A DNA stretch of 64,000 nucleotides from Adiantum capillus-veneris (lineage: Eukaryota > Streptophyta > Polypodiopsida > Polypodiales > Pteridaceae): positions 93,824,476 through 93,888,475 of the forward strand of contig CM043944.1 in the NCBI GenBank assembly GCA_014529385.2, read 5' to 3'. Positions 33,900 through 44,940 of the stretch are shown in pieces. Under the pieces are notes generated by a model. That model did not search any database and was not told where the DNA came from. It saw nothing but the letters and a program-made list of their open reading frames with translations. Position numbers and translations under genes: made by a program. Position 1 is the stretch's first letter. The number at the start of each line of letters is the position of its first letter.

Positions 33900-35830
33900 A
33901 AGATCATGGTAAAAATTGTTGAAAACCATATTTTGGGCAAAACGACCATAAACTGTAAAAAATTAAAAATTTGATGGTCAGAACTCAAAAGCTAATCTAA
34001 ACCCAAAAATAAGTGAAAAAAGGAGATAATCAAACCGTAGAGAGTCAATCTGGAAAGTTTCATGCCATTTGGTGCACAAACATGGATTGTGTTCCATGTC
34101 TCCCTATGATAGTTTGAGCGGAAATTGATACCATTGCATGCGAGATCAGTAATAAATATACAATTTTGGTGAAAAATTGACACTGAAAACTCACTCAAGT
34201 TAAGAAATTGAGAAAAAGACACAAAAAACTAGAAATTGACAAAAAATTGGGCCTTTTCAACTTTTTGAAACCCAAAATTCAAAAATAAGTGAAAATCTAA
34301 AATCTGCAAAGTCCAAGCATACAACTGACCAAATTTCATGTTCAGATGTGGTCAAACGTGGATCGCGATCCATAGCAAAAAACCTCAAAAAGTTGACCAA
34401 ATCATAAAAAAACCAGTTGCTAGTAAAAAACCACAAGGCAAATCGCAAAAAAACTTAATTTTGATCAATAAAATTTTTTCCAAATCCAAATATAAGTGGT
34501 GGAGTGGAATATTGATAGTGTAAGTAATCAACATACCAAATTTGATGTCCAAATATGATGGAACATGGATCGCAATCCATGTACCTCGTCAAGATTTTTG
34601 GCTGAGATTTGAGTAGTAAGTAGTTTGAGACATAGACAAACACTTTTTCCAAAAGACTTATTGGCAAAAAACTTGAAAAAAGTGGTCAAAAGAGCCAAAA
34701 ACAAAAGATTGTTAAAAACTGTCACAACGAACTCAAGATTTCACTTTTGGTTGGCAAAAATTGATCCAAATTCAAATTTTTTTGGGGAGCAAGCTACAAA
34801 CGTCATAGTCTATCAGCTCACCAAATCTCAAGTCCATAAGTGACCAAACATGGATCATGATCCATGTACCTCATTTGAGTTTTGGGATAGAAACTATACC
34901 AACCTTTAGCAGAGACCATTGTCAAGAAAACATCCAAAAGAAGGGTTGCCAAAAAAGTTCAAAAAGAGGGTAAAAAAGGCCAAAAATACTTGAAGACAAA
35001 AAACAGAGAAATAGACATAGGGATTGAATTTTGATTGACTTAAGTCCAAATCATACAAAAGCATATAGCTAGGATCAGTATACCAAGAAGAAGCTGTGTA
35101 CCAAGTTTCATCACATTTTGACACAGAGGTACACGGATCGTAATCCATGTTCCTTTATCCCAGGTTGAGACCAAACTTATACCATAGCTAGAACAGGTCA
35201 CAAGGAGCCTAGTGGTCTTTTCAATACTGAATTTGGACATCAAAATCCCAACCAAAATCCCCGAACTGCCAAGTACTTTGAGCAAGTGCAAGAATTGACC
35301 TAATTTCTAATCTAGAGGTCCAAATTTAAAAAAATTTGATACCATAGCATGTATTAGTCGTGCTGATCGTGATGGTACCAAGAAAAATCAATTTGATCTC
35401 CAAACATGGACCACGATACATGTACCCATAGTGATAGCTTGACTTGAAATTTTCCAGATCAGTAGTTCACACATAAATAAACATATCCCCAAGTTTTGTT
35501 TTAGAGAAAAAATCAGCAAATCTTGGTCAAAAGGTAGCAAAATAGGTGACAAACTGAAAACCGCAATGTAGACCTAATGTTGGTCTTTTGACCTATCAGA
35601 ACAAATCCAAATTCAAAAAGATTTGAGATTTAGCTTGTGGACATAGAGTATAACAAGCTGCCCAAAGATCAAGTCCAAAGGTGGTTGAACATAGTTCACA
35701 ATCCATGTACCCCAACCTTAGAATTTGGTGAAAATTGATACAGAGCCTGTGTTTAACCTTGTCTAGCCACAATCAAAATTTGAAGTCAAAATTTGATAGA
35801 GGAACATGGATCGCGATCCATGTACCTCTT
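33900..35830 (+). repeat. Palindrome-centred tandem repeat in retroelement leader (+ copy)
   Basis: Eight units of about 280 bp, spaced 277, 207, 285, 283, 273, 285 and 115 bp. Each is centred on a variant of CATGGATCGCGATCCATG: 34081-34098, 34357-34374, 34564-34581, 34849-34866, 35132-35149, 35405-35422, 35690-35707 and a perfect copy at 35805-35822. Flanking unit sequence is only loosely alike (recurring 'ttgatcc/ccaaattcaaaa', 'gatacca', 'aagtcca'), so the palindrome is the most conserved part. Located between PBS and gag. The open frames across it are not coding. Confidence 0.9.
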
Positions 35831-36268
35831 CATAGTGGGGGTATCTAAGTTGATGACCTTGTAGACATACTTGAGCACATCTCAAATCTCAAGTTTGAGC
35901 TAAAAATACCCTTGAGAGATCAAGATACAAGAAAAAGTTCTTGTATCCTATTCCAGAGTCTGTTTTAAGTGCTATTTCAAGTGTAGTTCACCAAAATTGC
36001 TTTAACTTTTCATAGACAACTCCAAATTGACTCAGGTATAGCCAAAAACAAATCTTGCGAGCAATAGGTTTTTGTTTTAAAGCAGAATTTTTTGTGTTTT
36101 TTTAATTCCAAACTTTTAGGGTACCCAGAACCAGTTTCTAGAGATCAAAGGGTTACAAAGTCCTGACTTTTAAGAAACTTGACCTCGGGCAAAAAGGGAT
36201 AGCTTGCACTAATCCAAGGTGGGATGGTCAAAGACTATCTTCTTGAGAGTTTTTAGTGAACCTTTATC

Positions 36269-37635
36269 ATGACAAATCATCCACTACCGGGGTTTTCTTC
36301 TCAGCTTAGAGATATGCATCTAGAGGAGAGGCATCCTCTAATCAACAAACCAAATGTGAGATTCATTAAAACCAACAAATCCATGAGAGTTTTGACAGAT
36401 TATGCTCATGAGGCTTGCATAGGCTCACAAATGGGAATTAAGATACCTTCTACAAGTGCATAGAACCCAATGCTAGAAAATGATGGCCATAAGAATCTCT
36501 ATGCATTCACGTATAAAAATGCTTGAGGAGTGCAAGTTTTGATTGTAGATAAGTATGTATGAGAGTACAAACTTGTCGATCCAATTGACCTAGAACAATA
36601 TACATACAAGGATACTTCGATATCTACTTACTTCCAGACAAAAACAATGCCATAGCACACATCACAGAAGAGTCCTCTAGGATTTTCTCCAAGATAAGAA
36701 GAGAGAGTGAGAGATTTCCTTGTGAGAGACCCCAAATTGATTAGATGGGTGATTGAAATAAGACAAATGAGACCATATCAAGTGGCCACATGCATTAAGG
36801 CAAAGTACAATGGGTTAGGGGATCCATATGCTCAGTCTCAGTATTCAAACAAGTTTGAGAGCTATGAACAAGTGGCAGATTTCCACACACAATATGAAGG
36901 ATTTGGGCTAACATTGGAAGGAACATCATTGAAGTGGTTCCAATCATTGAAAAAAGATGATTTTCTACACATAGAGCAACTCTTGTGCGGAGGAGTTCTC
37001 CAAAATGGGGATCGAGCAAAACATGGTGGCACAGATCTATGCTTAAGCAAAAAGCAAATGAAAAAGTGATGGAATCTTTGCTTCACTTCAAAAAATTTAT
37101 TGAGAGATGTTCTGCATGAGAGTTACCACAAAAGGAAAGATTGTCAGTTCTCTTCATAGAGGGCTTACAAAATGAGACTCTGAAGAAGACCTACATTTGA
37201 AAGCCTACACGATGTTTGAGCAAATCACTAGAGAAGCTTTATATCTAGTTGACAATTGTAAGGCTTATGCAAAGATGATGGAAGATGTAAATAATGCAAG
37301 TAGTGCCTCTTCTTTAGCGAGTGAATCCACAACAAACAGAGATGTTCAAACTCCTACAATGTTGAGCATTGATCCAGTGGTCAAGGAGGTGATTATAAGG
37401 ATAAACCAAAGCTACAAACAGAACCCAAATGTACGACAATCTCAAATGAGGATATGTGAGACTTGTGGAGGGGATCATCCCACCCCATAGTGTAACACTC
37501 AGCCTAAGCCGCAATGTATGCTAGGTCAACAACCGCCTCTTTTGAATGATGGTAGAGTAGTAGTCAACTAAACCATCATATGTGCCACAATCCCCAAGAA
37601 ATCAGTATTCCATGGACAAGAACACGTTAATGTTA
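36269..37635 (+). pseudogene. gag: gag of palindrome-leader retroelement (+ copy)
   Basis: Matches the minus-strand gag at 53154-51700 throughout. The shared start is MTNHPLPGFS with HPLINKPNVRFIK. The central block is QVATCIKAKYNGLGDPYA. The capsid-like block is FHTQYEGFGLTLEGTSLKWF. The distal part is LVDNCKAYAKMMED and VQTPTMLSIDPVV, and the knuckle start is CETCGGDHPTP. Broken by stops (for example at about 36461, 37067 and 37488) and frameshifts. It ends abruptly at about 37635, where LINE-like sequence begins. Non-functional capsid protein relic. Confidence 0.85.
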
Positions 37636-37639
37636 CCCT

Positions 37640-38190
37640 TCGGTTGTAGTTAACCATGTCTCCGGAGGAGTCCTTGGGGGGTAATGATCAAGTGGGCATG
37701 CTAGTCCTTCACCATTATCAACATCTATGCTCCGTGTGATGCTAAGGGGAGAGCCAAATTCTGGATGGATCTTAGGGAACACCCACTCAAAGGTGATTGG
37801 TGCATCATGGGAGATTTCACATTGGTTGAAGCTCTCAAGGAGAGTGACGAGATCGGCTAGTCTGTTGGCTAGTTCTAGAAAATCCAGACGGAAAGAACTC
37901 TATGAGAAATGGACGCTTCTTAATTTGTGGAATGCAGGTCCGTGGAATATCTCGCCTGGCTTGACATACACTAGCCTCCAATATGCGAGCACGACATCCC
38001 ATTTAGAGAAGTGCTACATCTCTCATTAAGCGGGATGACTTCCCTCTTCTGTGTCGCTATGTGTTGATACCTCCAAGAGCATGTCGGATCACTTTCCCTT
38101 GAAGCTTCACATAGACAGGTCCAATACTCACGCATGTTCCTCAGAGGGGAAGAAGAAACCACATACTCTACTCTGTATAACATTTTTTGA
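37640..38190 (+). pseudogene. LINE ORF2 endonuclease (APE-type) fragment
   Basis: IINIYAPCDAKGRAKFW, then GDWCIMGDFTLVEALKESD, matches the N-I-Y-A-P and G-D-F-N motifs of L1-type apurinic endonucleases (Asn of GDFN changed to Thr). Frame shifts follow, then PGLTYTSLQYAS and SKSMSDHFPLKLHI, the S-D-H-x-P motif with its catalytic His. RT is absent, so this is only the endonuclease half. In intact LINEs this nicks the target DNA for primed reverse transcription. Confidence 0.78.
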
Positions 38191-38231
38191 CTTATAGTGT
38201 TCACATATACACACCCATATACAGTCTCGTG

Positions 38232-38287
38232 TGTGCGCGCGCACGCACACACACACACACATACACACACATACACACACACACAGA
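38232..38287. repeat. (CA)n-rich microsatellite
   Basis: Alternating CG/CA then CA repeats with TA interruptions. Confidence 0.9.
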
Positions 38288-38299
38288 CACTACTTAACG

Positions 38300-38914
38300 T
38301 TCTTCTTTGTTAAGTCATGTAATTGTCCTACTATTTGAGAGAACTTTGCTATAAAGAGCCTATACTATGCACAGATACCAATAAATCTTCTTAGCTCATG
38401 TAGATTCCTTGGATTAGGCCATGCTTTTATTACCTCCAACTTTGATGGATCCATACGGATACCATCTTGAGAGATAATATGACCCAAGTATTGAATCTCT
38501 TAAAGGAAATTCGCTTTTCTTTTGATTGTTGAAAGAAAGCTTGCTCCCAATCGGTACAATATCTCCCATCTCAAAAGCTTGAATGCCCAACTTGGTGGCC
38601 AACTCCGTTGATATGAAGTTGTGAGTAGAGAAAGGGTCAAACAAGATGAAGGCAACATGTTCCCTTACCTTTCCCCAAGCATAGGAGAGAGGTGATCCTT
38701 TGCAATGAGCATCCTCTTTTGGACCTTTGATAGTGGAAGCTCTAGGAGTCTCATTGCAGGCATTTCTGTTGGGGCAAGAACGATAGCCATGTCCTTGCTC
38801 TCCATACTTAAAACATTTGTGGTATGTTGGGGGTCCCATCGTTGCAATAGCTCCAATGACCAACAAAATTATCAATCCGGAGGGATGAGCTAACCGGCTA
38901 GGGCATGGAAACAC
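38300..38914 (-). pseudogene. Chromovirus fragment: knuckle + protease joined to RT end
   Basis: On minus: knuckle HKCFKYGEQGHGYRSCP (second Cys changed to Tyr), ETPRAS linker, then the protease motif FILFDPFSTHNFIS (Gly of DPGST changed to Phe). It then goes directly to KLSFNNQKKSEF and, in shifted frames, QYLGHIISQDGIRMDP, WPNPRNLHEL and LHDLTKK. The last part is the connection end of RT. Most of the protease C-terminus and the whole RT catalytic core are deleted. Clearly the same family as the element at 1-8 kb. Confidence 0.83.
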
Positions 38915-39739
38915 TCACACGATTAGTGAGCTAATTGTGGCAACACAAATGGTTACCTCTACGAGGTGAGCTTCTCGGCCTATGGAGCTAAGCCACAATG
39001 AAGGGCAATCTCCATATCCACTTCTCTTCACCTCGAATCAACCCAATCAAACACACTACGATTGTAAGACGCACACAACACTAATCCTATCATGCAACAC
39101 ACTAATTGCAAGCACACACACATAGATCTATCGAGCACCACACTCCAATATAACCTACATGCACACACAAGCAAAAGAGGAAAATCACACAAGATTAGAG
39201 AGGGATTAACCACTAATTAGTTAAGATCTAGCTAATCTAAGCATCATAGGCAATCATAAGAAGTATGAGAGAGGCATAGTGAAAGAGAATGAATCATTGA
39301 TTAGTGTTAATCAAGTCTCATGAGCGAGGAGAAGCTCAAGGACTCCATATCCACACACCTCAAGAGCTCTCACCAAAGAGTGCTCTCAACAAATGAGCTT
39401 GAGAACCTTAATTTCATTTACCCACTGCCTTATGTAGTTAGGGTAAAAATGTGCAATGTCCAGGCACCCAAGGCCTTTAGGGCTCCACCACTTACTGAAT
39501 CTGCACCCTAGGCACAGTAACTAACCTATTCTTTACAGCTTGGAACTCTCATTGAGCCTGTAACATATTAAAATATTACAATGGCTTGAAATAAGTCGGG
39601 AATTTACACTACGTGATCATTTCGGAAAAATATAGAAAATATGTAACTCCAATCTTTACTGCTTCTTCGTATTCATCCTCAATGTGCATCCATATGTCTT
39701 CGGTCTTTAGCAACTTTTGTTAACTGACGTTGACTCAGT
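38915..39739. other. Intergenic, nothing recognised
   Basis: No domain or repeat signature. It may be LTR or leader sequence of one of the neighbouring elements. Confidence 0.35.
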
Positions 39740-40900
39740 TAACATTCCCCCCTTCCGATTTTAGCGCCCCTCCTCGGGCACTGTTGAAAGGTGTTCGTGG
39801 AGGCTGTGGAAGGTTTGATTGGTTGTTGATGGGCTGATCGTCTTCATTTTGTCGTTGGATTTGTTGATGAGGTTCAATTTGTTGCAGCATCTTCATTGGT
39901 CTGAAGTTGTTTCTGCTATGAGAGGTGATGTTGCATTTGTCCATTGTAATAGCATAATGATGAGGCTTTTGTTTATTTATGAAAAGTATGTACAAGGGAA
40001 GTAGAATGATGAGGTTCTAAATTAGGGTCTAATACCTACATGATCAAAGGGAAAAAATCCAATGAAAAAAAAGCGCATTTAGGATATGCGCATTATTGGA
40101 GTACTTATTAACATGGAAAATATTAATAAAGTACTTAAGGAATTATTTGCTGATAGATATGGAATTAAAGAGGCAACAAATATGAAAGGGTAGCATGATG
40201 GAACATTGGTTTGCCTGTTGTAGTCCACTCAAGGTGCATAGGTGGAAGCAAAAAAGAGTGTCTAATGCATATGTCCAATGATGGGACATCCTATTTATGC
40301 ATACACAAAAATGCATGGGAAGAAATATGCTGTGCAAGAAGGATTTTGAGGGGTTATTCAAAAAGATGGTGTAGCTATAAAAGCATATGACATGGATTTG
40401 CAAGCTGGCACCCCTTTAAGAATGGTTTTCGTTGACGAGGATATGTGCTCTCATCTTACTGTGCACTGTGCGTGAGTGTTGAACTCTACAACACTCCACC
40501 AACTGTAAGTTAATAGACTTCGACTCTTATGCTCATCTCATCCAGCATGAGCGACATGACTTAGATATGCCCAACTCCTCCAGCTTGAGCGTAAGCCTAA
40601 TAATTACGACTCTTAGCACATAGTTTAATATGACTTGAAGCTTTGGGACTAATGCTTTGCTCATTTTATGGCTCAGTAGCCTGACTCTGACTATGCCAAA
40701 GAGTGTTTTTTGCACCCTGACGACTTGAGTTTTTACATTCTTATGCTTACTACAAACATTTCTTCAGGTAAAAGTAAGCTTGAATCCTCGAAAAGAAAAT
40801 TAGTGAAGGACCAAGCTGGCATTGAAGGTTTCTTTTGCCATGTTTTATCATCTTTGAATTTGCATTCACGTTAGTTGGGTGGTCCTTATTTGACCGTGAA
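39740..40900 (-). repeat. 3' part of retroelement A, duplicated at 47.0-47.9 kb
   Basis: 40005-40745 aligns in direct orientation with about 47283-47925. Shared stretches include TCAAAGGGAAAAAA, GACTCTTATGCTCA, GCATGAGCGACA and CTCCAGCTTGAGC. No coding motif. It probably represents the common 3' untranslated/LTR-proximal region of two related elements on minus. Confidence 0.65.
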
Positions 40901-41189
40901 GACTCCATTAGCTGTTTGATTCTCCAATTATGCCTGTTGATAGGAGTCTTTGATGTTGTTGTAGGCCTCTATTAATCGTTGACATTTGACTTCTGACTAG
41001 GAGCATTGGAAGACTTAGGAATCCAAATCTCTCGATGACCTTTGTAACTCCTTTGTTGACTTTGCTTCGTTCTAGGTCTTGTTGATTTCTTGAGATCTTC
41101 ATGCAAGTCCGATGTAGTTGCAGCTGGCTTTCGCTTGACTAGTAGCCAAATCTTTGTATAGCTTGTATAGAATCCTTTGTAGGCCTTGT

Positions 41190-41517
41190 ATTGGTCTAAC
41201 CACTAATTTCCAAGGATGACATCTGCAAGAATTTCCTTTGAAGGATTCACCTGAAACTTTACCTACTCTTCATGATTTTGGATGCTAAGGGTAGCAACCA
41301 TTTCTTCTTGACTTGTAGCCTTACCCATGATTTCTCTATTATCTGGCTTGTCCTCAGTAATCTCTAGAATGATCTGGATGTTGTCTACAACCATATTGCA
41401 CTTTGCTTCTTTATCCAGTAAAGCAGTGCATCTGACACTTGCTCCTTTTGTACTGCTAAGAACTACAACTATTCTCATTGCTGGTTCTACTGAAGATCTT
41501 TGTCCTGCTTTTGCCAT
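41190..41517 (-). pseudogene. Degenerate retropepsin, second of element A
   Basis: Frame 41517-41263 contains RCTALLDKEAKCNMV, the position of A-L-L-D-T/S-G-A-x-x-N-x-V, with the Gly of the catalytic triplet lost (DKE). After a frame change, 41260-41190 reads ILADVILGN-stop-WLDQYKAY, the usual C-terminal D-V-I-L-G-x-x-W-L. The fold is recognisable; catalysis is not expected. Confidence 0.6.
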
Positions 41518-41879
41518 GGTCTTATCTTGATCTAACTATGTCTCTATGGAGGTTGACTTGAGACTTTGTTTTCCAATATGACTTTCATCAGAGCTGATTC
41601 AACTGGCAATGAGTGATTGATCTTTGGACTTCCTACTGCTTCTTGGTTGTCTGCAACCTTGTTCTTCTTAACTTCTAGCTTTGGTGGCATTCTCTGCTCA
41701 ATAGCTTTTGTGGTTGCTCTTTGCTGTGTTTGATCTGCACTTGCTATTGCTTGATTTGCTTTAAGCTCTCTTGAAGTTCAGAAAAATCATCTTCAATAAG
41801 CTTTGCTTTGGCATTGGTCTCCATTTGAACTGTTCTTGAGGACTTTGTGCTGTCGTCCGCAGGTGACCAATCTTGGTCT

Positions 41880-42190
41880 TCATTCTTTGTTGTCTTTGAT
41901 GATTGCATCCTGTATCTCTAACATCTTCTGGGCCATTGGCATTCCCACTATGATGTCGTATGGCATATCCTTTGCTGTGATCACATGAAATTGAGCTATG
42001 ATGATCTGTGAACTTACTTCAATGGTGATGGAAATGATTCCCCAACATTCTTCTCATTTGTTTCCAGATATGCTCACAAATGCAGGAGCATCTTCCAGCT
42101 GTGGTTGGCCACATCTTTTCCAAGTGCGAAAGGACATGAGGTTCTTGTCTAACTGAAAATATAGCTTTACTTCACTTGAAAGCTTTTCTT
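41880..42190 (-). pseudogene. Degenerate retropepsin, first of element A
   Basis: KLYFQLDKNLMSFRTWKRCG followed by ISITIEVSSQ, FHVITAKDMPYDIIVG and MPMAQKML. NLMSFRTW is shared with the second protease-like domain of element B (NLMSYDTW at about 49.2 kb), and YDIIVGMP is the retropepsin C-terminal motif. The usual D-T/S-G is missing, apparently deleted. Confidence 0.6.
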
Positions 42191-43049
42191 AGTTTTCACT
42201 GGTGATGTTGCACTTGATATTCTCAGGATTTCTTTTTGTATTGATTGATTCTGTTGTGGCAGTGTCCTTGGGTTGAGCTTTTTCTACATTTTCTTTGCTT
42301 TGACCACCTGCTTCAATCAACATTGGCTCCATTGGCTGTAATATTGCACCTTTTTGCAATTGTTGAGCATTGTCCTCTTGCATCTGAGTAACCTTTTATC
42401 TTAGAAGATCCACTGTACTTTCTGGCAGAATCTGTCTCTTTGGAGGAGATTTTGGTGGTAACCTTTGTGTAGCTTTTTGGACTTTAGCTTTCATTGAATT
42501 GAAATTTTTAATCACCTGTTCTGGAAGCTTGAGGCTTTGTATCATCTTCAGATAGTCTTTGATTTCAGTCGGGCCATCCATAGGGGTTTGTACTAGGTCA
42601 TGATCTTGTTGGTATTCGTTACCATGTGCATCTTGATATGTATATGTGAGCTTGATCACATGTAAATGTTTGAACACTATTGGACTTGTCGGCTTTTGAC
42701 TCAAACTTGTGGAGATTAGTTGAAACTTTTGTCCCTGATGATCTTCATATAAGCATTTGTTTGTAGACTCTTATAGAATCTGGGTCAATTGGAAACTCCC
42801 AACAACCATATGATCTTTCAATGGTTTCTGCTTTGAAGGGGTTTGTTGGCTAGAGGCTCTAGGGCTTCTAGCTAGTGTAGCATTTCCTGGTACTAGAGTT
42901 GATTTTGATGATTTTGCAGCTCCCTCCTTCCTAGGGTAATCACTATAGCCTGCTTCATTGTAAGAGTTCAAAATTGTTTGGCTCTGGTTTAGTCTCACCT
43001 TTTGTGACTGTGAAGATACACTTCGGGTAGCACTATTGATGTTTGGCAT
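42189..43049 (-). pseudogene. Element A polyprotein, middle part
   Basis: Three successive minus frames (43049-42771, 42704-42396, 42383-42189) separated by single stops or shifts, Lys/Gln/Ser/Pro-rich. Two more copies of the YxDxxGxxY motif occur (YEDHQGQKF in the joint near 42730, YQDAHGNEY at about 42635). Continuous with the repeat protein upstream and the proteases downstream. Confidence 0.55.
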
Positions 43050-43444
43050 CTGTAACCCTTATGCATTGTTTCCTATGTATCTCCTTGAAACATGACAAAT
43101 TATTTCCCAAGTCAAGCTGTAGATAGCATTATCTTTGCCCTGATATTGTCTATCCCATGGGTCTCCTATGATTTGAGCTTCTATGGTTTTAAGACCCAAG
43201 GCATCATAGATGCTATACTCTCGTCTATATCTACGACTGTTTTGGTCAAAGTAATGTTCGTTTGGTCACAACATCGAAGCTTGATTTTTGATGGAGGAGA
43301 GTTTGGCTCTGAACATATTTTTGGGTTCACTTGGGTAATATCCTTCATTTCTAGAGAGGATGGGCTATAATAGATTATTTCTTTTGAAATGAACCATCAT
43401 TTTTGATCTATCACTGGACGCACTTCTATGAGCTGGTATGTGGG

Positions 43445-44551
43445 TCATTCAAACACTGGGTGATCCTTTTTGTACAATTTTCCTTTTTGGTCTACATAGT
43501 GTGCATATGAATTATGTGTACCATGCAATGCTAACATCATTCTCTTTGATGTGTCCCTTAGACTTGTGAATGATTGCACACTAGTGGCAATGGATGCAAA
43601 ATCATTTGCAAACCTAACAGTCTTTTCAACCTTTGGTGATTTACTAAATTCATGCAGGAATTTGTTGTTCAAAGAATCAATTTTAAGCTTTTCAGGTGCC
43701 TGAGCATCTTTATGCTGATTTTGAACTTGTAGTGCTTTCATTGGTGCTTCTAATGGTAATGGAGAATCATCTGATTGCCTTAAGAGTGACAAGTTAAATG
43801 CACTTACATCGAGATTCACATTTCCAATTTTCTCTATACCTTGCTTGGCGGTTGATGTATCCCTGTTGTCAAGATTTTTTGGACAATCTTCAGAAAAATG
43901 TCCACCTTTTTGTCCACAATCTGAGCAATACGCCATGACTGGTGGTATTTCAATTGGCTCTGTCATGTCAAGCTCTAGCTGAGGAGTTTCAGCTTCTGTG
44001 CTCGCCAAGTTGTCGGCATCTTCTTTCAGAACACTAAGCATCAAGCTATAGACTTCTTCATCTTGACCTTTGTACTGTCTTTGGCTTGGTTCTCCAATTA
44101 GATTTGCTTCTATTGGTTGATCTATTGGATCTTCCAATTCTGGTTCTTGACTATAAATCTGACCACTATAATCCATGTACAATGAGCCTGATTGCATATG
44201 CACCAACTGTATGTTTTGTTGGCTTGTGTAGATTTTTGGATAACCACTTGGGTTAATTTTTTGCACTTCTATCTGCACTTCATCTTTGAGCTTGCAATAC
44301 CTGGATCCACTGAAGTCTGTGAACATCTGGGAGTTTTTTGAATCTTGCTTTACTTTGATTAATAGGATCTTGGCTCCTGCGTTGCTTTTCCTGCTCATAG
44401 AATACCTATGACCTTCTAAATCTGTGTATAAGACTTTATCTCTGTTGGAGCCATATAACTGTAGAATGTGGTTGGTTGCAGTTGCACTTGTGTTGCCATT
44501 GCTATTGGCTTGCTCTGCTGTACTTGAACCCTCGGCTCGACTTGAGTCCAT
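43445..44551 (-). CDS. YxDxxGxxY-repeat protein with zinc knuckle (element A)
   Basis: Intact 368-codon frame starting MDSSRAEGSSTAEQ. Four copies of an aromatic motif are visible: YTDLEGHRY (residues about 42-50), FTDFSGSRY (about 77-85), YMDYSGQIY (about 124-132) and YVDQKGKLY near the C-terminus. Between them is an acidic region and one CCHC-like knuckle CSDCGQKGGHFSEDC with an extra residue (CX2CX5HX4C). I recognise no family for the repeat. Knuckle plus downstream retropepsins suggest a Gag-like protein of a non-autonomous Ty3 relative. Open frame in a decayed neighbourhood may be chance or recent activity. Confidence 0.5.
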   Translation of the reverse strand: MDSSRAEGSSTAEQANSNGNTSATATNHILQLYGSNRDKVLYTDLEGHRYSMSRKSNAGAKILLIKVKQDSKNSQMFTDFSGSRYCKLKDEVQIEVQKINPSGYPKIYTSQQNIQLVHMQSGSLYMDYSGQIYSQEPELEDPIDQPIEANLIGEPSQRQYKGQDEEVYSLMLSVLKEDADNLASTEAETPQLELDMTEPIEIPPVMAYCSDCGQKGGHFSEDCPKNLDNRDTSTAKQGIEKIGNVNLDVSAFNLSLLRQSDDSPLPLEAPMKALQVQNQHKDAQAPEKLKIDSLNNKFLHEFSKSPKVEKTVRFANDFASIATSVQSFTSLRDTSKRMMLALHGTHNSYAHYVDQKGKLYKKDHPVFE

Positions 44552-44579
44552 GTTGGCTTTTTCTGTAAAAATTGTCCCC

Positions 44580-44940
44580 TAGCAGATGCTAGTGTTGATT
44601 AGCAGAATTTTCCTGCTCGATTTTGATTAACTACTTTAGCCAAAGCACTTTTGCAGTTGACTGCTCTTCAGATTCACAAGAGTTGATTAACTCTAGCTCA
44701 ACAGTGTTAGAATTGATTTGGGCCTTTGAAATGATGAAAATCTGGGCCTTGAACAACTTAATGTGCAATTCAATGTGATTTGTGCTCTGTTCGTCCAATT
44801 AGAAGCTCGATTTTCAATGCAATTGCTTGCACCTGCCAATTTCTGAATTTTATCTGCACCTCAAACAGCTGTGAGTTGGTTGATTTCTCGCTTTTCTTCT
44901 ACTGATCTGGTTCTCTTTGTCACAATTTACTACTCTTTTT
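44580..44940 (-). other. Putative leader of element A
   Basis: Directly upstream (minus sense) of the ATG at 44551. No palindromes like those of the other leaders are seen. Confidence 0.35.

Noticed and set aside
33992-35291. Several 60-90 codon frames in the leader
   Set aside because: They recur with each tandem unit, lie on both strands and have no domain; a by-product of the repeat.
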